A DNA stretch of 7,024 bases from Mariprofundus sp. (lineage in GTDB: Bacteria > Pseudomonadota > Zetaproteobacteria > Mariprofundales > Mariprofundaceae), in NCBI GenBank assembly GCA_021772845.1, contig JAJFLF010000027.1, positions 1 to 7,024 of the forward strand, in the 5' to 3' direction. Under the pieces are notes generated by a model. That model had not been told where the DNA came from and did not search any database. It worked only from the letters and a program-made list of their open reading frames with translations. Numbering within the stretch: position 1 is the first letter of the stretch; the number at the start of each line of letters is the position of its first letter. Below, piece after piece: positions 4,315 through 7,024 of this stretch. A program made the translations under genes and the position numbers.

Positions 4315-6174
4315 TTAATCTTCAGAAGTCATACCGTCCTGATAACGAATGACCTTGTTGCGACCTGTATCTTTGGCCTGATAAAGAGCCACATCAGCAT
4401 ATTTCGCACAGGCCCAGAAATCATCATCATCCTCAGGAAACATGGAAACACCCAACGACATGGTTTTGGTCATAGGACCATCAGAGGTTTTAAATTTATG
4501 TGCCTCAAGCTGGGTACGAATGCGATCGGCCACCATAAGCGCCCCCTCTTCAGAGGCATCCATCAGCAGCACCAGAAATTCTTCACCACCATATCGAATC
4601 ACCACATCAGCATTGCGCAGCGTCTGTGTAATGATATTACAGGTGCCTTTCAGCACATCATCGCCCACTTCATGACCATAGGTGTCATTGACCATTTTAA
4701 AGAAATCAATATCACACATCACCACGCCAATCTGTGAATCCCTACGCCGCACACCAGAAGTAAGTGTCTCCAGAGACTCTTCCAGATATCGGCGATTATA
4801 GAGATTGGTCATCGGGTCACGCATGGAAGCATCACGTAAGGACTGCATCAACCGTTTCGCTTCAATCACTGGTGCCGCTTCGTCCATAAACGATTGCACA
4901 ACCGGCAGCTCGGTGCTGACCATCTGTTCTTCACTTTCATCATATACCAGTTGCAATACACCGCCGACAGAGCCTGAAAGCATCATAGGTATACAGAGAT
5001 GATAAAGCTCTGCCTCCTGCCCTGCTCTGTTGCCATCAAATGATGGGCAAATATTTTTGGCATCTACTGATTTAGTGAGCTGGGCAGTACGCTTGGCGCG
5101 GCAAAATTCACAATTCACCAGAATATCAGAACTACACCAGAGCTCCCGCTCTCCATCCAAGCCGCCGTTAAAAATCAACGTCATCTGATTTTTTGATCCG
5201 TTCATTTCATAAAATGAGTAACGTTTAAAGTGTAACTGATGCTCCAAAAGCTCCTGAAAACGGGAATAGACATCTTCCAGCGTGCGGTCATTTTCTATGA
5301 TCTGTTTGAATTGCGCCACCAACGCCATCGTATGCACCACAGATACAGTGGTAAGCAAGAGATTTTCACGTTCAGCCACCTGGCGATGCCCTGTCAATGT
5401 ATCGAGATCCTTGGTAATGGAGCCGATACTATTATCCAACACTTCCATAAAATGATTTGTGCGAAGTGCAATATCACCAATTTCATCACTGCTTCGTCGC
5501 TGCATGCGCCCGGAAAAATCACCCTCTTCAGCCAGAGATACGGTATGATGTAACTCTTCAGTAGCATGTTCGATCGGGCTCAAAAAACGCCGCAGTGCAA
5601 ATGCGAGAAAACCTGCAAACAAAACAAATAGCAGTGCAATACCTGCCGTATTCCTAATCGCTTCGTTGTACTGCTGGGTCACATCCATCTCTAGACTGAC
5701 AACCCCCAGCACATCCCCTTCTGCGCCATCATGGCAGTTCAGACAGTTGGTATTACCGTGGCTGCTGGCAATATAAGGAATCGAATAGATGAAACGATCA
5801 CGATCACCGGTAATCAATTGTTTCTGCTCTTTACCTGTTGCCAACACCTGTTTTTCAGCATCCGTAACTTTTAATCTAGCGCTGATGTCCACCCCCATCT
5901 GCTCAATGACCTCTTGCGAAGGCACAATACGCGCTCCCTCCAGTCCGGGTATATCCAAAAGGTTGCTCATAAACGGACCTTTATGATCAGGACTACCCTC
6001 TATCATCTCATGTGTCACCGTCAGACGCACCATTTCAGCACCCATCTGAGCTTGCCGTTGCAGCGCATTCAAACTGTACGAGCGATATGAGAGCAATGAC
6101 ATTGCAGCAAAAACGAGCACCACAATCAATGCACTGATGATAATTAACAGATGACTTTTATGCCGTAGTTTCAT
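4315..6174 (-). CDS. Membrane diguanylate cyclase with periplasmic c-heme sensor, HAMP, GAF-like and GGEEF domains (619 aa)
   Basis: Makes the second messenger c-di-GMP from two GTP. Numbering from ATG 6174: membrane helix 9-29; periplasmic sensor 30-175 with one CXXCH heme-c motif (C144-L-N-C147-H148) near its end, followed by GDVLGVVSLEMDV, a layout seen in single-heme sensor domains of the DUF3365/Tll0287 type; membrane helix 176-196; HAMP 196-248; a GAF-like domain about 288-438 with five cysteines (347, 355, 358, 376, 394); GGDEF domain about 448-610. The catalytic motif is GGEEF (529-533), DIDFFK (488-493) carries a metal ligand, and RNAD (520-523), five residues before the motif, is an intact inhibitory I-site. 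The enzyme should therefore be active and product-inhibited. The frame is open to a GTG at 6180, but ATG 6174 has AGGGG five bases upstream. Heme attachment implies a c-type cytochrome maturation system. Likely input: redox state, oxygen, NO or electron-transport activity (inference). Confidence 0.92.
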   Translation of the reverse strand: MKLRHKSHLLIIISALIVVLVFAAMSLLSYRSYSLNALQRQAQMGAEMVRLTVTHEMIEGSPDHKGPFMSNLLDIPGLEGARIVPSQEVIEQMGVDISARLKVTDAEKQVLATGKEQKQLITGDRDRFIYSIPYIASSHGNTNCLNCHDGAEGDVLGVVSLEMDVTQQYNEAIRNTAGIALLFVLFAGFLAFALRRFLSPIEHATEELHHTVSLAEEGDFSGRMQRRSSDEIGDIALRTNHFMEVLDNSIGSITKDLDTLTGHRQVAERENLLLTTVSVVHTMALVAQFKQIIENDRTLEDVYSRFQELLEHQLHFKRYSFYEMNGSKNQMTLIFNGGLDGERELWCSSDILVNCEFCRAKRTAQLTKSVDAKNICPSFDGNRAGQEAELYHLCIPMMLSGSVGGVLQLVYDESEEQMVSTELPVVQSFMDEAAPVIEAKRLMQSLRDASMRDPMTNLYNRRYLEESLETLTSGVRRRDSQIGVVMCDIDFFKMVNDTYGHEVGDDVLKGTCNIITQTLRNADVVIRYGGEEFLVLLMDASEEGALMVADRIRTQLEAHKFKTSDGPMTKTMSLGVSMFPEDDDDFWACAKYADVALYQAKDTGRNKVIRYQDGMTSED

Positions 6175-6282
6175 AACCACCCCTGAATGGCAAAAGCTGC
6201 AATGCCGATTTAAATAGCTATCAAGTAACGTGCCATTTTTTAAGAACAGTCAACACGAGGAGCTCTGCGACAATTTGCCACA

Positions 6283-6310
6283 TTGGATCATCTGACCAAC
6301 GCGTTAATAT
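6283..6310 (+). promoter_or_regulatory. Candidate promoter for the putative small RNA
   Basis: TTGGAT (6283-6288) and TAATAT (6305-6310), 16 bp apart, match the -35 and -10 consensus at 3/6 and 4/6. It is the best plus-strand pair I found upstream of the orphan terminator, but weak. Transcription would begin near 6317. Confidence 0.2.
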
Positions 6311-6316
6311 TTCACC

Positions 6317-6430
6317 TGCATTAGACGAAACTTCAAACGACCTCTAATGATACCTCCCTATCGTGATGTTGTTCTCCTCAAAGTCCTCATCACTCATCAG
6401 GCTCGGTCCCTCAGGCCGAGCCTGTTTTTT
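6317..6430 (+). ncRNA. Putative small RNA with anti-Shine-Dalgarno motifs
   Basis: The spacer 6175-6551 (377 bp) holds no protein gene I can support, yet a strong plus-strand terminator lies in its middle. The sequence before it carries ACCTCCC (6352-6358), CTCCTC (6374-6379) and TCCTC (6384-6388). The latter two fall in or at the edge of the 19-nt loop of a hairpin, GTGATG (6363-6368) with CATCAC (6388-6393). The terminator loop is CCTCA. C-rich, single-stranded motifs complementary to ribosome binding sites are typical of trans-acting regulatory RNAs. The 5' end is a guess from the candidate promoter. Alternatives: an attenuated leader of the downstream ATPase gene, or a terminator blocking antisense transcription. 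Confidence 0.35.
6398..6430 (+). terminator. Strong intrinsic terminator without an upstream gene
   Basis: CAGGCTCGGTC (6398-6408) pairs with GGCCGAGCCTG (6414-6424), an 11-bp stem including one G-U pair, with the 5-nt loop CCTCA, followed by six T (6425-6430). The T-run is only on this side, so it works for plus-strand transcription. The nearest upstream gene lies on the other strand and starts at 6174 reading away, so no known coding transcript ends here. Confidence 0.85.
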
Positions 6431-6498
6431 ATCATCTCATATATGCATCTAAATATTTACCTATTCACGCAGTTCATTACAGTGACGCGCTATTGATC

Positions 6499-6530
6499 GT
6501 TGTTGTCTGCATTTTACATCTGATAACAAC
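6499..6530 (+). promoter_or_regulatory. Inverted repeat upstream of the MoxR-type gene, overlapping a weak promoter match
   Basis: GTTGTTGTC (6499-6507) and GATAACAAC (6522-6530) form a 9-bp inverted repeat, with one G-U in RNA, separated by 14 nt; it ends 11 bases before the GGAG at 6542. A weak promoter match, TTGTTG (6500-6505) and GATAAC (6522-6527) at 16 bp, lies within it. It could be an operator over a promoter or a leader hairpin near the ribosome binding site. Confidence 0.3.
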
Positions 6531-6551
6531 AGAAAAGTATCGGAGACACAC

Positions 6552-7024
6552 ATGAAAACCCCTGTCCTTCAACTGATTGAACGCGTTAAAAAACAGATCC
6601 TTGGTCAAGATGAATTGATTAACCGCATGCTCATTGCCTTGCTGGCAGATGGGCATTTGCTGGTGGAAGGTGCGCCGGGGCTGGCCAAAACACGTGCTAT
6701 CAAAGTGCTCTCTGATGGTTTGGAGGGAGATTTTCATCGTGTGCAATTCACACCCGACCTTCTGCCTTCGGATTTGACCGGCACCGAGATTTACCGCCCC
6801 CAGGATGCTTCCTTTCAGTTTCAGTCAGGCCCTCTGTTTCACAACCTTATTCTTGCCGATGAGATCAACCGCTCTCCGGCCAAAGTGCAGTCGGCCCTGT
6901 TGGAGGCTATGGCAGAGCGTCAAATCACCGTCGGCAATGTCACCCATCAACTGCCCGAACTCTTTTTAGTGATGGCCACACAGAACCCGATTGAACAGGA
7001 AGGCACATATCCCCTGCCCGAAGC
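6552..7024 (+). CDS. MoxR-family AAA+ ATPase, N-terminal 157 residues (3' end outside window)
   Basis: MoxR-type AAA+ proteins are cytoplasmic ATPases that usually act as chaperones maturing metal- or envelope-associated complexes with von Willebrand factor A partners. Visible motifs: the family N-terminus with ILGQDELINRMLIALLADGH (16-35), Walker A GAPGLAKT (40-47), the MoxR-typical RVQFTPDLLPSDLTGTEIY (63-81), Walker B LILADEIN (99-106, D103 and E104), NRSPAKVQSALLEAMAERQ (106-124), and sensor 1 ATQNP (142-146). The frame is intact to the right edge, about half of the usual 320 or so residues. ATG 6552 has GGAG (6542-6545) six bases upstream. Partner genes (DUF58, vWA proteins) commonly follow but would lie outside the window. 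Which MoxR subfamily it belongs to cannot be told from this part. Confidence 0.93.
   Translation, partial: MKTPVLQLIERVKKQILGQDELINRMLIALLADGHLLVEGAPGLAKTRAIKVLSDGLEGDFHRVQFTPDLLPSDLTGTEIYRPQDASFQFQSGPLFHNLILADEINRSPAKVQSALLEAMAERQITVGNVTHQLPELFLVMATQNPIEQEGTYPLPE

Noticed and set aside
6181..6260. Promoter for the cyclase gene around TTGACT (minus strand, 6248-6253)
   Set aside because: The -35-like TTGACT has no acceptable -10 at 16-18 bp, so no promoter call was made.
6365..6451. 28-codon plus-strand frame from ATG 6366 through the terminator hairpin
   Set aside because: It has no ribosome binding site, reads through the terminator stem and T-run, and its sequence is of low complexity.
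6477..6746. 89-codon minus-strand frame over the start of the MoxR-type gene
   Set aside because: It is antisense to clear AAA+ motifs with no recognisable domain of its own.

Overview
The window reads as chromosomal DNA of a Gram-negative, motile proteobacterium of moderate GC content. The supporting signs are an Aer-type PAS redox sensor next to a chemotaxis transducer, a c-type-heme sensor fused to a diguanylate cyclase, exported proteins with Sec signal peptides, and a sigma-70-family cassette with a DUF3106-type protein, a context I associate with beta-, gamma- and related proteobacteria. The mix would fit a gammaproteobacterium or a zetaproteobacterium, but sequence reading alone cannot decide. 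No tRNA, rRNA, insertion sequence, prophage gene or CRISPR array was seen.

Layout. (1) 1-1457, minus strand: a 139-residue Aer-like PAS protein, followed 2 nt later by a transducer with two membrane segments and HAMP-like linkers that runs off the left edge. They look like a split energy-taxis receptor. (2) 1458-1659: divergent intergenic region. (3) 1660-2127, plus: exported, highly charged protein built of 11-residue repeats. (4) 2227-3880, plus: four overlapping genes, namely a sigma factor, a one-pass membrane protein in the anti-sigma position, a small acidic exported protein and a very basic exported DUF3106-like protein with an 18-residue repeat. (5) 3975-4148, minus: an unrecognised 57-residue gene with a good ribosome binding site and a weak downstream terminator. 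(6) 4315-6174, minus: membrane diguanylate cyclase with a periplasmic CXXCH heme site, HAMP, a cysteine-rich GAF-like domain and a GGEEF domain with an I-site. (7) 6175-6551: intergenic region with a strong plus-strand terminator that follows no gene; I propose a small RNA with several anti-Shine-Dalgarno motifs. (8) 6552-7024, plus: start of a MoxR-type AAA+ ATPase, cut by the right edge.

How the parts may work together (inference). Two redox-oriented sensory outputs sit here: flavin-based taxis (1-1457) and heme/thiol-linked c-di-GMP synthesis (4315-6174), which normally act in opposite directions on motility. The sigma cassette looks like a cell-envelope circuit. The periplasmic tail of the membrane protein and the small exported acidic protein share a motif, and the last gene makes a strongly basic helical protein that could bind either one. 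The unexpected items are this shared motif, the orphan terminator with its C-rich hairpin, and the 57-residue gene.
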